Shown here piece by piece: positions 9,026 through 18,263 of a stretch of DNA of 40,020 nucleotides (position 1 is the stretch's first letter; every line of letters starts with the position of its first letter). The notes below the pieces were generated by a model, which searched no databases, was not told the DNA's origin, and saw only the letters and a list, made by a program, of their open reading frames with translations. Made by a program: the position numbers and the translations under genes. Where the stretch lies: NCBI GenBank assembly GCA_036339375.1, contig JAYZBC010000056.1:1-40020 (forward strand), in the 5' to 3' direction. Source of the stretch: JAYZBC01 sp036339375. Its GTDB lineage: Bacteria > Pseudomonadota > Alphaproteobacteria > MPNO01 > UBA2964.

Positions 9026-9676
9026 GTGGGTGATATTTTTCGTGAAATAGATGAAGAGCTTAGACAGGAGCGTTTCGAAAGATTGTGGAAACGTTACGGA
9101 AAATTTATTATTGGTGCTGCTGTGGCGGTAGTATTAATCGTTGGGGGCTACAAGTTTTGGGAATATTATAGTTTAAAGCAGAAAGAAAAAAGTAGTGTGC
9201 AATATTGGTCGGCCTTACAACTTCTTAATGATGGAAAAACGGAAGATGCTGCTGCATTATTTGGTAGCCTTGTAAAAAATGGGACCAGTGGCTATGGGGT
9301 TTTGGCAAAATTTCAAAGAATAGCAATTTTGGCTGATAAGGGGGATGTCTTAAGCGCTATAGCTATGTATGACGAAATTTCTGGTGACTCAAACATAAAT
9401 GAAACGCTGCGTGATGCGGCCACAATCAATAGCGTGGCCCTTGGTCTGGATCAGGAGGGCGTACAAAAGCCTGTACTCGAAAAAAAATTGAAAAAAATAT
9501 TAAATAAAAAAGGGGCTTGGGAAAGTTCTGCAAGGGAATTGATGGGGCTTATTTCAATTAAGTTTGGTGATGTTCAAATGGCGCAAAAACATTTTAAAAA
9601 AATCTCTGATGATTCCACAGCTCCTCAGTCAATGCGTTTGCGTGCTTCTCAAGTTTTAGCTGCAATTAACCGTTAA
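9026..9676 (+). CDS. YfgM-like tetratricopeptide membrane protein
   Basis: A 216-residue inner-membrane protein with an N-terminal cytoplasmic helix (IFREIDEELRQERFERLWKR), one membrane segment at about residues 28-48 (FIIGAAVAVVLIVGGYKFW), and a periplasmic TPR-like helical domain. This is the Tetratricopeptide_2/YfgM layout; E. coli YfgM is an ancillary part of the SecYEG periplasmic chaperone network. The start is GTG, supported by GGAG about six bases upstream. bamB begins 22 bases downstream and der follows, the same order seen in many Alphaproteobacteria, which supports the assignment and points to an operon in envelope biogenesis. Confidence 0.85.
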   Translation: MGDIFREIDEELRQERFERLWKRYGKFIIGAAVAVVLIVGGYKFWEYYSLKQKEKSSVQYWSALQLLNDGKTEDAAALFGSLVKNGTSGYGVLAKFQRIAILADKGDVLSAIAMYDEISGDSNINETLRDAATINSVALGLDQEGVQKPVLEKKLKKILNKKGAWESSARELMGLISIKFGDVQMAQKHFKKISDDSTAPQSMRLRASQVLAAINR

Positions 9677-9698
9677 TTTTCCGGTAGAGAGCTTTTTG

Positions 9699-11012
9699 AT
9701 GAAGCTTAAATTCTTCTTCTTTTGTTCTCTTCTTTTCATTTTTGGTTGCGAAGGATGGTACGGTGAAAGGGCAAACAAGCCCCTTCCTGGAAAAAGGGCC
9801 CCCATCTTAGGTATACAAGATAATTTACAAGTAAATCCAAAGCTCGCAAATTTGCCATTTAAATTGCCGGCGCCTGAAAAGAATAAAAGGTGGCCACAAA
9901 ATTTTAATACTAATAAACAGTCTATTCAGCACCTTCAGACTAGGGCCGATTTAAAACCATTGTGGGAGACAGATATTGGGGAAGGGTCAGATGACGAAGC
10001 ACAATTAATAGCTTCCCCTGTAGTAGTTAATAATCAAATTTTTACAATTGATGCTGAAGCCAAAATTTCTGCATTGGATGTAAAAACTGGTCAAGTTTTG
10101 TGGCAGAAAACATTGGCACCCCCAGAAGAGGATTATGGCACAATGGGTGGCGGCTTGGGATACGCTTTTGGTGTTCTTTATGTGACTACAGGGTTCGCTG
10201 AAGTCATTGCTTTAAATGCTAAAAATGGTGATTTAATATGGAAGACTAAGGTTAATAGCCCAATTCGTGCTGCTCCAACTATTTTTAAAAATTATTTGTT
10301 TGCTGTTTCCATTTCAAATGAATTGTACGCTTTCGATATTAAACGAGGAAAACTTTTATGGAATCATTTAGGCATTGCAGAAAGTGCTAATTTGTTGGGA
10401 GGAGCAGCTCCCACTATTGGTGGTTCGGTTGTAATTGTTTCCTATTCTTCCGGAGAGCTTATTGCTCTACAAATTGAGAACGGACGAATTATTTGGACAA
10501 ATTCTATTAGAGCAACAAGGCGTTTAGATCCTTTATCGAGTTTAGCCCACATTCGAGGTCAACCAATTGTTGACCGTGGATTTGTTATACTTACAGCTAA
10601 TAGTGGCAGGACCATGGCCATAGATCTTCGAACAGGGGAACAAATTTGGGAAATACAAGTCGGTTCTGGAAACGATCCATGGGTTGCCGGTGATAATGTG
10701 TTTATTACGTCAAATAATAACGAATTGTTATGTATTTCCCGGAAAACTGGAGGTATTAGATGGAAAACGCAACTACCTAAATTTAAAGACGAAAAAGATA
10801 AAGAGGGACCAATTTTTTGGTCTGGTCCGGTTTTAGCAGGGAAAAGGCTTTTGGTGGGAGGAAGTAATAAACAGGTTTTGTCAATTTCTCCATTTACGGG
10901 TCAAATTTTGAATCATATAAAGGGGAGTGGACCTATCTTTATCCGCCCAATTGTAGCGGATGGTATTGTTTACATTTTATCAGATAATGCCAAACTTTTG
11001 GCGCTCCACTGA
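9699..11012 (+). CDS. bamB: outer membrane protein assembly factor BamB (lipoprotein)
   Basis: A 437-residue PQQ-type beta-propeller lipoprotein that helps the BAM complex insert outer-membrane proteins. A short signal peptide (KLKFFFFCSLLFIFGC) has its lipid-attachment Cys at about 17. The body has repeated propeller blades, seen as recurring [AV]LD..TG..[IL]W motifs such as ALDVKTGQVLWQK, ALNAKNGDLIWKT, AFDIKRGKLLWNH and AIDLRTGEQIWE. The ATG at 9699 is preferred over the TTG just before it; GAGAG lies upstream. The stop at 11012 is one base before the der ATG, so translation is probably coupled. Confidence 0.9.
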   Translation: MKLKFFFFCSLLFIFGCEGWYGERANKPLPGKRAPILGIQDNLQVNPKLANLPFKLPAPEKNKRWPQNFNTNKQSIQHLQTRADLKPLWETDIGEGSDDEAQLIASPVVVNNQIFTIDAEAKISALDVKTGQVLWQKTLAPPEEDYGTMGGGLGYAFGVLYVTTGFAEVIALNAKNGDLIWKTKVNSPIRAAPTIFKNYLFAVSISNELYAFDIKRGKLLWNHLGIAESANLLGGAAPTIGGSVVIVSYSSGELIALQIENGRIIWTNSIRATRRLDPLSSLAHIRGQPIVDRGFVILTANSGRTMAIDLRTGEQIWEIQVGSGNDPWVAGDNVFITSNNNELLCISRKTGGIRWKTQLPKFKDEKDKEGPIFWSGPVLAGKRLLVGGSNKQVLSISPFTGQILNHIKGSGPIFIRPIVADGIVYILSDNAKLLALH

Positions 11013-11013
11013 C

Positions 11014-12408
11014 ATGAATTTCCGTTTGGCCATCTTGGGAAGACCAAATGTAGGAAAATCAACGCTTTTTAATAGGTTGTGTGGTGCCTCTGAAGCCATT
11101 ATCCATCCGAATCCTGGGGTGACACGGGATCGACGGGTGGGCAATGCGTGCCTTGGCGATTTGTGGTTTGAAGTCATAGATACAGCGGGCTTGGAGGAGG
11201 GACCAAATGGACTAATAGAAAAGCACATGCAGGAACAAACGCGTGTAGCAATTGCAAAATCCGAAGCCGTTTTGTTGCTTATAGATGCACAAACCGGTGT
11301 CACAACAGCAGACCTCCATTTTGCTAATGAACTTAGAAAAACAAAAATTCCTGTTATTTTAATAGCCAACAAATGCGAAGGAACGAAAACGCGGCCCGGA
11401 TTTTATGAAGCCTATGAGTTAGGTCTTGGAGAACCAATTGGTATTTCAGCAGAACATGGAGATGGGTTAATTGATCTATATTCGGTAATATCGACTCTAA
11501 TCAAAAATAATCAAAATGTAAAAGGTATAGGCGCCAATTTTCCAAATGTTGTCGCAGAAAACTTACAACAAAAAAACGACTTTGATAATCTACAAATAGT
11601 AATAGTCGGACGTCCAAATGTTGGTAAATCTACACTATTAAATTGTTTGTTACATGAAGAAAGAGTGATTACAGGGCCAGAACCCGGTGTAACACGAGAT
11701 TCGATTGCTGTTGAATGGAATTGGCAGAAGAAATCTATTAAGCTGATCGATACAGCAGGGTTAAGACGCCCGTCTCGCGTAACAGAAAAAATCGAAAAAC
11801 TTTCAACATCTAACGCATTAAGGGCAGTGAGGTTCGCTCACGTGGCCATTTTAGTGCTTGATGGTTCAGTAATGGCAGAACGTCAAGATCTTACTATCGC
11901 TAATTACATTACTGAAGAAGGCCGTGGACTTATAATTGCTGTTAATAAATGGGATTTAGTAAAAGACCCAAAAAAAGACATTAAAATTCTTACATCCCGA
12001 ATTGAAAGATCATTGCCCCAGGTTAAGGACGTTCCGATAGTAAAACTATCTGCTTTAAATGGAAAAGGAATGAATTCTTTGATGCCGGCGTTAATTAAAG
12101 TTTTTGCTATTTGGAACAAACGATTATCGACTGGCCCTTTAAATAGATGGCTTAAAGATGTCACCGAAACTTATCCTCCTCCACTCGCCAAAGGACGAAG
12201 GATAAAATTGAGGTATATAACGCAAGTAAAAGCTCGTCCACCAACGTTTGTTATTTTTTCCAATCGTCCATCCGGTTTGCCTACATCTTACCATCGATTT
12301 TTGATTAATGGGTTACGAAGACAGTTTGGGCTCAGGGGCGTACCAATTCGGTTGAATTTTCGTCAATCCAAAAATCCTTTTGTTGAGAAAAACAACCAAA
12401 CACAATAA
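11014..12408 (+). CDS. der: ribosome biogenesis GTPase Der (EngA)
   Basis: A 464-residue protein with two tandem GTPase domains and a KH-like C-terminal domain, needed for assembly of the 50S subunit. The first domain has P-loop GRPNVGKST at about 9-17, DTAGL and NKCE (a variant of NKxD). The second has GRPNVGKST again near 201, DTAGLRRP and NKWD. The C-terminal part has PPLAKGRRIKLRYITQ and PPTFVIFSNRP, the usual Der ending. The ATG at 11014 starts exactly at the family N-terminus (MNFRLAILGRPN); a longer frame from 10960 runs over bamB and is not supported. It converges on the SDR gene with only nine bases between stops and no terminator. Confidence 0.96.
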   Translation: MNFRLAILGRPNVGKSTLFNRLCGASEAIIHPNPGVTRDRRVGNACLGDLWFEVIDTAGLEEGPNGLIEKHMQEQTRVAIAKSEAVLLLIDAQTGVTTADLHFANELRKTKIPVILIANKCEGTKTRPGFYEAYELGLGEPIGISAEHGDGLIDLYSVISTLIKNNQNVKGIGANFPNVVAENLQQKNDFDNLQIVIVGRPNVGKSTLLNCLLHEERVITGPEPGVTRDSIAVEWNWQKKSIKLIDTAGLRRPSRVTEKIEKLSTSNALRAVRFAHVAILVLDGSVMAERQDLTIANYITEEGRGLIIAVNKWDLVKDPKKDIKILTSRIERSLPQVKDVPIVKLSALNGKGMNSLMPALIKVFAIWNKRLSTGPLNRWLKDVTETYPPPLAKGRRIKLRYITQVKARPPTFVIFSNRPSGLPTSYHRFLINGLRRQFGLRGVPIRLNFRQSKNPFVEKNNQTQ

Positions 12409-12417
12409 AAACTTATT

Positions 12418-13146
12418 TTATTTTTTCTGCGCGCTAAATTTTTGTGAATTTAACTTGCATGAAGTTTCAGCTAAATCAACAAAAATATCTGTAATCTCTT
12501 CAGGTCGTTTTAATGTCGTTGGATCTTCTCCAGGGTATGCTAAGGCCCGCATAGCGGTTCGGACCGCACCAGGGTCTACTATATTTATACATAGCTTGGA
12601 TTGTTCCATTTCTTGTGCCCAAGTATGTGCCAAAGCTTCAAGAGCGGTTTTCGTGACAGCATAGGCACCCCAGAAACCGCGGCCGCCAGAGACTCCGGAG
12701 GTTAAAAAAATAGCTCGTCCTGCTTTTGAAGCTAAAAGCAGGGGTTCCAAAGCCTGAATTAACAGCCAGTTTGCTGTTAAATTTACAGTTAGGATTTCAT
12801 TCCAAGTTTTTGGTTCTATATTTGCAACAGGTGTCATTTGTCCCAATAACGCAGCATTTGCAACCAAAACATCAAGCCTCCCGAATTTGCTTGCGATTGC
12901 CGGTGCAAGCTTTTGTATTTCTTCCCCTTTAGATAAATCTAAAGGAACCAAGGTTGCTTTTGCCTTTCCCCCGCTGGAAGACCTAATTTTTTCATCTACT
13001 TCTTCTAGGCCCGTGATAGACCTAGAAATTAAAATAACGTGGGCTCCTTCCTCCGAATATCGTTGCGCTATTGCAGAACCAATTCCTCTGGACGCACCCG
13101 TGATTAAAGCAATGCGTCCATTGAGTCTTTTGTTATTTTCTTTCAT
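12418..13146 (-). CDS. short-chain dehydrogenase/reductase downstream of purF
   Basis: A 242-residue SDR oxidoreductase. Residues near 15-22 form the nucleotide-binding TGASRGIG. NAALLG stands in place of the usual NNAG, and the catalytic set is Ser in FLTSGVSG, Tyr and Lys in YAVTK, near residues 147-165. DPGAVRT follows as the usual proline-glycine turn. Substrate is not predictable. Its ATG lies four bases after the purF stop, so it is the last gene of the minus-strand operon. An SDR after purF is a recurring arrangement in Alphaproteobacteria. Confidence 0.88.
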   Translation of the reverse strand: MKENNKRLNGRIALITGASRGIGSAIAQRYSEEGAHVILISRSITGLEEVDEKIRSSSGGKAKATLVPLDLSKGEEIQKLAPAIASKFGRLDVLVANAALLGQMTPVANIEPKTWNEILTVNLTANWLLIQALEPLLLASKAGRAIFLTSGVSGGRGFWGAYAVTKTALEALAHTWAQEMEQSKLCINIVDPGAVRTAMRALAYPGEDPTTLKRPEEITDIFVDLAETSCKLNSQKFSAQKK

Positions 13147-13150
13147 TTTT

Positions 13151-14617
13151 TTATCGTAAGTCGGATAGGAATGAAAATTGTGGAAATTCTTCTCCTTCCT
13201 CTAAATCAAGAAGTGACAATGGGTATTGACCGGTAAAGCAAGCGTCACAAAATTGAGGTTTCATCTGGTCGCGCGACGAAAAACATACCGCTCTATACAA
13301 ACTATCAATAGAAATAAAAGCAAGGCTATCTGCACCAATAAAACTACACATTTTTTCGGTTGAAAACTTAGCAGCAATTAGCTCATCACGTTCCGGTGTA
13401 TCAACTCCATAAAAACAGGAATGAGTAGTTGGTGGACTCGATATTCGCATATGTACTTCTTTAGCTCCCGCATTTCTCATCATCTCAATGATTTTTACTG
13501 AAGTAGTACCACGAACAATGCTATCATCTACCAGAATGACACGTTTTCCTTCAATTACAGCTCGGCTTGCGTTGTGTTTTAACTTAACTCCTAAGTGCCG
13601 AATATTGTCTGCTGGTTCAATGAAGGTTCGACCAACGTAATGGTTTCTAATAATGCCCATTTCATACGGCAATTTTGTTTCTGTGGCATACCCCATTGCA
13701 CTTGGGACACCAGAGTCTGGTACTGGAATAACTATATCAGCGGGGACATGACTTTCTTTAGCAAGTTCAATACCAATCCGTTTCCTTACTTCATATACGC
13801 TTGATCCTTCAAGGATACTGTCTGGACGAGAAAAATAAATATATTCAAAAATACATAAATGATGATTTGAGGTCGCCAATGGTTTTAGGCTTGTTATTCC
13901 ATTTTCATCTATAACGATTAATTCTCCAGGTTCAACGTCCCTTATAAATTCCGCTCCAATTATGTCCAGTGCGCAACTTTCTGAAGCGAAAACAAAACTG
14001 TTCTCTAACTTTCCTAAAACAAGGGGACGAATCCCCATCGGATCACGAACGCCCAACATGGTATCGTTGGTCATTGCAACAAGAGAATAGGCCCCCACAA
14101 CTTGTTGTAGGGCATCAATAAGACTTTCTATAACCGTTTGGCATTCACTAATCGCTGTTAGATGGATTATTACTTCTGTATCAGTCGTTGATTGAAATAA
14201 GCAGCCACGTTTCACTAAATGTCTGCGAAGGATGCTAGCATTGGTTAAATTTCCATTATGTGCGAGTGTAAATCCTCCGGATTCAAAGTCTGCAAATAAA
14301 GGTTGAATATTTCTTTGTACTGTTTCCCCAGTTGTTGAATAACGATTATGGCCTACAGCGGCATTACCAGGTAGTCGCTTAATTATAGCCTCGCTACCGA
14401 AGATGTCTCCAACGTGCCCTAAAGCACGATGTTCGTGGAATTGGTGTCCGTCAAAGCTAACAATTCCGGCGGCTTCTTGGCCACGGTGCTGAAGTGCGTG
14501 TAAACCAAGGGCAGTAAGGGCAGCAGCATCTTTGTTCCGGAAAACGCCAAATACCCCACATTCTTCATGTAAAGTATCCTGACTAAAAGAAGGGGAGTTA
14601 AAATGTCCTTTATTCAC
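13151..14617 (-). CDS. purF: amidophosphoribosyltransferase
   Basis: Catalyses the first committed step of purine synthesis, transferring ammonia from glutamine to PRPP. The 488-residue protein has a short propeptide before Cys21 in EECGVFGVF, the nucleophile of the Ntn glutaminase domain. HRGQEAAGI and GHNRYSTTG follow in that domain, and the phosphoribosyltransferase domain has VILVDDSIVRGTT with the PRPP loop near 360-372. Late cysteines (CSF, CFTGQYP) fit iron-sulfur-binding members. The start is GTG at 14617, placed by its distance from Cys21. It sits 12 bases after cvpA, as in many bacteria. Confidence 0.95.
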   Translation of the reverse strand: MNKGHFNSPSFSQDTLHEECGVFGVFRNKDAAALTALGLHALQHRGQEAAGIVSFDGHQFHEHRALGHVGDIFGSEAIIKRLPGNAAVGHNRYSTTGETVQRNIQPLFADFESGGFTLAHNGNLTNASILRRHLVKRGCLFQSTTDTEVIIHLTAISECQTVIESLIDALQQVVGAYSLVAMTNDTMLGVRDPMGIRPLVLGKLENSFVFASESCALDIIGAEFIRDVEPGELIVIDENGITSLKPLATSNHHLCIFEYIYFSRPDSILEGSSVYEVRKRIGIELAKESHVPADIVIPVPDSGVPSAMGYATETKLPYEMGIIRNHYVGRTFIEPADNIRHLGVKLKHNASRAVIEGKRVILVDDSIVRGTTSVKIIEMMRNAGAKEVHMRISSPPTTHSCFYGVDTPERDELIAAKFSTEKMCSFIGADSLAFISIDSLYRAVCFSSRDQMKPQFCDACFTGQYPLSLLDLEEGEEFPQFSFLSDLR

Positions 14618-14629
14618 GATATTACTCTT

Positions 14630-15292
14630 TTAGTTAGTTTCATTGTGCGGGTTTTTTAATTGGTTGATGACTCTGTCCATATCTTTGCGTGCTTTATCGG
14701 AATACCCATCTTTATTCCGTTTTAAAGGTTTTCGTATTTGCGGTTCTAAAAATTTTTCGAACCTTTGTTGTGTAGTGTTTGTCTGATTTTTATTATTTAG
14801 AGGGGAAATGGACCAGTTATCTGGGATCAATTGAAATAAAAACCTTGTTGACCATTCAATTAATGGTCGACTTTTCGAACCTTGCATCCAATGCGGTTGA
14901 GTAGATTTTTGATCAGAAATATTAAAAAACTTCGAAACACCCATATATCCGATCGTAACAAGGCCAAAACCAATTACTAAACCTGCCACGAGGCCAAATG
15001 ATCGATCCAGAAGGCTTAAACGGCTAATTCTAATTCTCCGATCAATATTATGGCTAATAAGTGTTAAGATGACCAAAGAAAAAACAAATAAAATTACAGC
15101 AGTAGTGGCATCCGCAATCGCCCCCACATTAATCTGCTGCCCAACGATTGGACGCAAGTATTTAAATAAATAAATAGTAAAGAAAAAAGCTCCGGCCCAA
15201 GCTAAAAGTCCAAGTATAATTCTAACTATACCAGTCCAAAAAGAAATTAATCCGGACAAAACCGTTATTCCAATAACTGCAATATCAAACAA
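14630..15292 (-). CDS. cvpA: CvpA family membrane protein
   Basis: A 220-residue inner-membrane protein with four hydrophobic segments in the first 130 residues, opening with FDIAVIGITVLSGLISFW, the usual CvpA start. A charged C-terminal tail rich in Asn, Lys and Arg follows. CvpA is linked to colicin V production and envelope stress, with purF as its classic neighbour. The start codon is TTG at 15292; I see no better one. The remnant of radA lies directly upstream, so the order radA-cvpA-purF expected in Alphaproteobacteria is kept even though radA itself is broken. Confidence 0.85.
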   Translation of the reverse strand: MFDIAVIGITVLSGLISFWTGIVRIILGLLAWAGAFFFTIYLFKYLRPIVGQQINVGAIADATTAVILFVFSLVILTLISHNIDRRIRISRLSLLDRSFGLVAGLVIGFGLVTIGYMGVSKFFNISDQKSTQPHWMQGSKSRPLIEWSTRFLFQLIPDNWSISPLNNKNQTNTTQQRFEKFLEPQIRKPLKRNKDGYSDKARKDMDRVINQLKNPHNETN

Positions 15293-15366
15293 TTCAACTT
15301 GCCCTGGTTTCAGGTTGGGGCGACATACAATGGTGATCCAAAAACCCTAAAAGGTTCTTTATATGC

Positions 15367-15540
15367 TCAATAAAGTTCAATTTCACTGCCTTTACGGTTC
15401 TTACTAGTTTTAGAAAAATTGTGAACCGATCCCTCTTGGATAATTGTGTTCCATTCATTGCAAATGTCGCAATGGCCATTCCATTTTCCAAATGAAGCGC
15501 CACAATTCTGACAAATGAACTTTTTAGCTAACCTAGCCAA
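15367..15540 (-). pseudogene. radA: radA remnant: zinc-finger domain only
   Basis: The frame encodes RadA's N-terminal rubredoxin-like zinc finger and then stops. FICQNCG and CDICNEW give the CxxC...CxxC cluster, and the whole matches the usual RadA opening of about 35 residues. After about 57 residues there is a TGA, and only 74 bases remain before the cvpA start. The RecA-like ATPase core (Walker A, KNRFG motif) and the Lon-like C-terminal domain, about 1.2 kb in normal radA, are absent. I start it at the TTG at 15540, preceded by GGAAGAG. The position between alr/mla and cvpA is where intact radA is expected. Whether the short zinc-finger protein is still made is unknown. Confidence 0.8.
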
Positions 15541-15585
15541 ATTGGTATCTCTTCCAGAATTTGCACCGGTCAATAATAGTATACA

Positions 15586-16353
15586 TTAACCTCGTAGAAT
15601 TTCCATTTTAATTGGTCCTTCGGCGCTTCCTTTTATAAACTGATCTAGGTATTCGTTTCCCGAATTATCTATACTAGAAACTGGACCCGACCAAATTATT
15701 CTACCATCATTTAGCATTGCTATGCGGTCACCTATTTTTCTGGCGCTCGCTAAATCATGTGTAATCGAAATTGCTGTGGCTCCAAGCTCTTTCACGCGTG
15801 CTACGATTAAATCGTTGATGACGTCGCCCATAATAGGATCAAGACCAGTAGTGGGTTCGTCAAAAAATAAAATTTCTGGTTCTGTCGCAATAGCACGAGC
15901 TAATCCAACACGTTTCTTCATGCCCCCCGATAATTCGGCGGGGTTAAGGTCCCAAACCTCCTTTCCTAAACCAACATTCTTTAATTTTTCAACAGCTATA
16001 CTCTTTGCTTTGCTCCGGTTTATTCCACGCGCTTCTATTAAACCAAAAGCTACATTTTCCCATACTGTAAGGCTGTCAAAAAGAGCAGAGTTTTGAAATA
16101 ACATGCCAAATTTTGTTAATATAGACTCTCGAGTTTTCCAAGAAATTCCAACCATTGGCTGGTTGTCAACCCAAATTGACCCTACATCTGGCTCCAAAAT
16201 TCCTAAAATAATTTTTAGCAACACAGATTTTCCTGCACCGGAAGCTCCAATGATTACTACCGATTCCCCTTCTTTGACGTCAAGGTTAATACCTTCTAAA
16301 ACAACTTTGTGTTCAAAAGATTTGTGCAAATCTTGCACTTTAATTTTGTCCAT
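15586..16353 (-). CDS. mlaF: ABC transporter ATPase of the Mla/Ttg2 type
   Basis: A 255-residue ATPase for the MlaFEDB-type system that moves phospholipids between the inner and outer membranes. It has Walker A GASGAGKS near 36-43, the Q-loop region FGMLFQNSALFDSL, the signature LSGGMKKR, and Walker B ILFFDEPTTGLDP, which is the Mla-subfamily form. The ATG at 16353 has GAGGATGG upstream. The permease gene mlaE is directly upstream, 15 bases away. No MlaD-type MCE substrate-binding gene is in the window. Confidence 0.9.
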   Translation of the reverse strand: MDKIKVQDLHKSFEHKVVLEGINLDVKEGESVVIIGASGAGKSVLLKIILGILEPDVGSIWVDNQPMVGISWKTRESILTKFGMLFQNSALFDSLTVWENVAFGLIEARGINRSKAKSIAVEKLKNVGLGKEVWDLNPAELSGGMKKRVGLARAIATEPEILFFDEPTTGLDPIMGDVINDLIVARVKELGATAISITHDLASARKIGDRIAMLNDGRIIWSGPVSSIDNSGNEYLDQFIKGSAEGPIKMEILRG

Positions 16354-16368
16354 TAGATAAAGCCATCC

Positions 16369-17142
16369 TCAGCTTATAAAAAGTAATTCTGTAATTAAAT
16401 AATTACATCCAAGGATCAAAACCGAAGCAGACACAACGGCATTAGTGGTTGCATCACCAACTCCACGAGCACCCCCCTTAGAATGATAGCCATGATAGCA
16501 TCCCATTAGCGAAATAATGAATCCAAATACTCCTGCTTTAATCAGACCGGAGACTATGTCAAATGGTTCAAGAAAAAGAATGGTTTTATGTAGGTAAATG
16601 CTAGGATTTAAGCCCAATTTTTGGATGCTCACGATGTAACCACCAAAAACTCCAATTATATCAGCTACCAGGACTAGGATTGGTAACATAAGAACACTCG
16701 CAAAAAGCCGAGGTGCAACTAAATATTTAAACGGATTTGTTGACAGTGTGATTAAAGCATCAATTTGTTCGGTTACACGCATTGTCCCAATTTCAGCAGC
16801 TATTGCAGCTCCAATTCTACCGGCAACCATGAGCCCAGCGAGAACAGGTGCGAGCTCACGCGTTATCGATAAAACTACTACATTTGCAATTGCACCCTCT
16901 GCATTGAAACGAGAAAAACCAGTATGTGTTTGTAAAGCTAAAACCATCCCTGTAAAAATCGCTGTTAGGCCCACTACAGGCAATGAATAATACCCAATAT
17001 CGATAATTTGACGAAGATAAAGGCGAGGATAAAAGGGAGGAACAAAACAATAAAATAATGAACGCATAGTAAACAAAAAAAATCGACCAATAGTTCTCAA
17101 AGTATTTATTGTTATTCGTCCAACAGTTTCAAAAAAAACCAT
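16369..17142 (-). CDS. mlaE: MlaE family lipid ABC transporter permease
   Basis: A 257-residue permease with about five to six membrane segments. Family marks are TAIFTGMVLALQTHTGFSRF near residue 60, ELAPVLAGLMVAGRIGAAIAAEIGTMRVTEQIDAL near 93-128, and CYHGYHSKGGARGVGDATT near the C-terminus. It is the membrane partner of MlaF in retrograde phospholipid transport. It starts nine bases after the alr stop, so alr, mlaE and mlaF probably share one transcript. Confidence 0.92.
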   Translation of the reverse strand: MVFFETVGRITINTLRTIGRFFLFTMRSLFYCFVPPFYPRLYLRQIIDIGYYSLPVVGLTAIFTGMVLALQTHTGFSRFNAEGAIANVVVLSITRELAPVLAGLMVAGRIGAAIAAEIGTMRVTEQIDALITLSTNPFKYLVAPRLFASVLMLPILVLVADIIGVFGGYIVSIQKLGLNPSIYLHKTILFLEPFDIVSGLIKAGVFGFIISLMGCYHGYHSKGGARGVGDATTNAVVSASVLILGCNYLITELLFIS

Positions 17143-17150
17143 AATTAACT

Positions 17151-18263
17151 CTAATGCACATATTGTCGAAAATATCTGGATCCCAAATTGGTCAAAATTT
17201 CATACCCAATTGTTCCCGCTTCCTCAGCAAGGTCATCAAGCGTATGTAAAGGACATATCAAATCTACCATTTTTCCTGGCTTTACTAAACTTTCAGGTAC
17301 ATTAGTGACATCAAAAGTTGTTAAATCCATAGAAACTCGGCCGACAATAGGTACTCGGATATTTCCAATGAACCCCGAACCTCTATTACCCAAATTTCTA
17401 AGAAACCCGTCTCCATAACCCACCGCTACAGTGGCTATTTTTGTGGTTTTTTTTGCCCGATAGCTAGTACCATAACCTACTGGAGTATTTTTTTTTATTA
17501 CACGAATTTGTAAAATTCTGCCTTGTAATTTAACGACTGGTTGCATAGGGTTTGGCTCGCCTTGGGTTGGTTTAATTCCGTAAATTGCAGCTCCCGGACG
17601 TACCATACTATAATGGTAATCTGAACCCAGAAAAATACCCGCTGAATTGGCCATGCAGCCTTTTAATAGTGGTAATTTATTACGGAACATATCAAAGCGG
17701 TTTTTTTGTTCGAAATTTTGTGGGTTTCCTCGTTCATCACCACAAGCTAGATGTGTCATGCTATAGTGAATATCTAAATTATTTAAACAGTCATGGTCAC
17801 GGCTTAAAGTTGTTATTTCTTTAGGGCTAAGTCCTAACCTGCTCATTCCTGTATCAATATTTATTATAGCGGGTTGTTTTTGATTTTTGCTTTTCGCATA
17901 GTCTGACCAAGTTGCAATTTCTTCAAGGCTGTTTAGAACAGGAATTAGACGATGAGTTTCTAGTTCTCCTTTTGTACACGAAGGTAGGCCATTCAATAAA
18001 TAAATTCTAGCACCAAAAAATTCTGGACTTAATATCTCTCGAAGTTTTACACCTTCCTCAATTTGAGCAACAAAAAATGAGTTGCAACCGGCTTCCGCTA
18101 GTTCCTTTGCAATTCCTGCTAACCCTAGTCCATAAGCGTCTGATTTAACAACCGCACTGCATTCGCATGAAGTAGTTATTAAACTTTTCAATAATTTATA
18201 ATTTTTGGCTATAGCCTTGAGGTCTATACTCAAAATTGCACCAGCATGACCAATTTTGATCAT
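17151..18263 (-). CDS. alr: alanine racemase
   Basis: A PLP enzyme making D-alanine for peptidoglycan. The 370-residue protein has the PLP lysine at Lys40 in AVVKSDAYGLG, the catalytic Tyr in VGYGTSYRA near residue 260, and VGRVSMDLTTFDVT near the C-terminus. The order of the (beta/alpha)8 barrel then beta domain is complete. The ATG overlaps the dnaB stop as ATGA, which implies translational coupling. dnaB-alr is a standard alphaproteobacterial pair. Confidence 0.95.
   Translation of the reverse strand: MIKIGHAGAILSIDLKAIAKNYKLLKSLITTSCECSAVVKSDAYGLGLAGIAKELAEAGCNSFFVAQIEEGVKLREILSPEFFGARIYLLNGLPSCTKGELETHRLIPVLNSLEEIATWSDYAKSKNQKQPAIINIDTGMSRLGLSPKEITTLSRDHDCLNNLDIHYSMTHLACGDERGNPQNFEQKNRFDMFRNKLPLLKGCMANSAGIFLGSDYHYSMVRPGAAIYGIKPTQGEPNPMQPVVKLQGRILQIRVIKKNTPVGYGTSYRAKKTTKIATVAVGYGDGFLRNLGNRGSGFIGNIRVPIVGRVSMDLTTFDVTNVPESLVKPGKMVDLICPLHTLDDLAEEAGTIGYEILTNLGSRYFRQYVH

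Noticed and set aside
10960..11013. A longer Der protein starting inside bamB.
   Set aside because: The extra 18 residues read across the bamB end; the family N-terminus begins at the ATG at 11014.
15294..15503. A 69-codon minus-strand frame overlapping the radA remnant.
   Set aside because: It is another frame of the zinc-finger region, which itself has clear RadA similarity.
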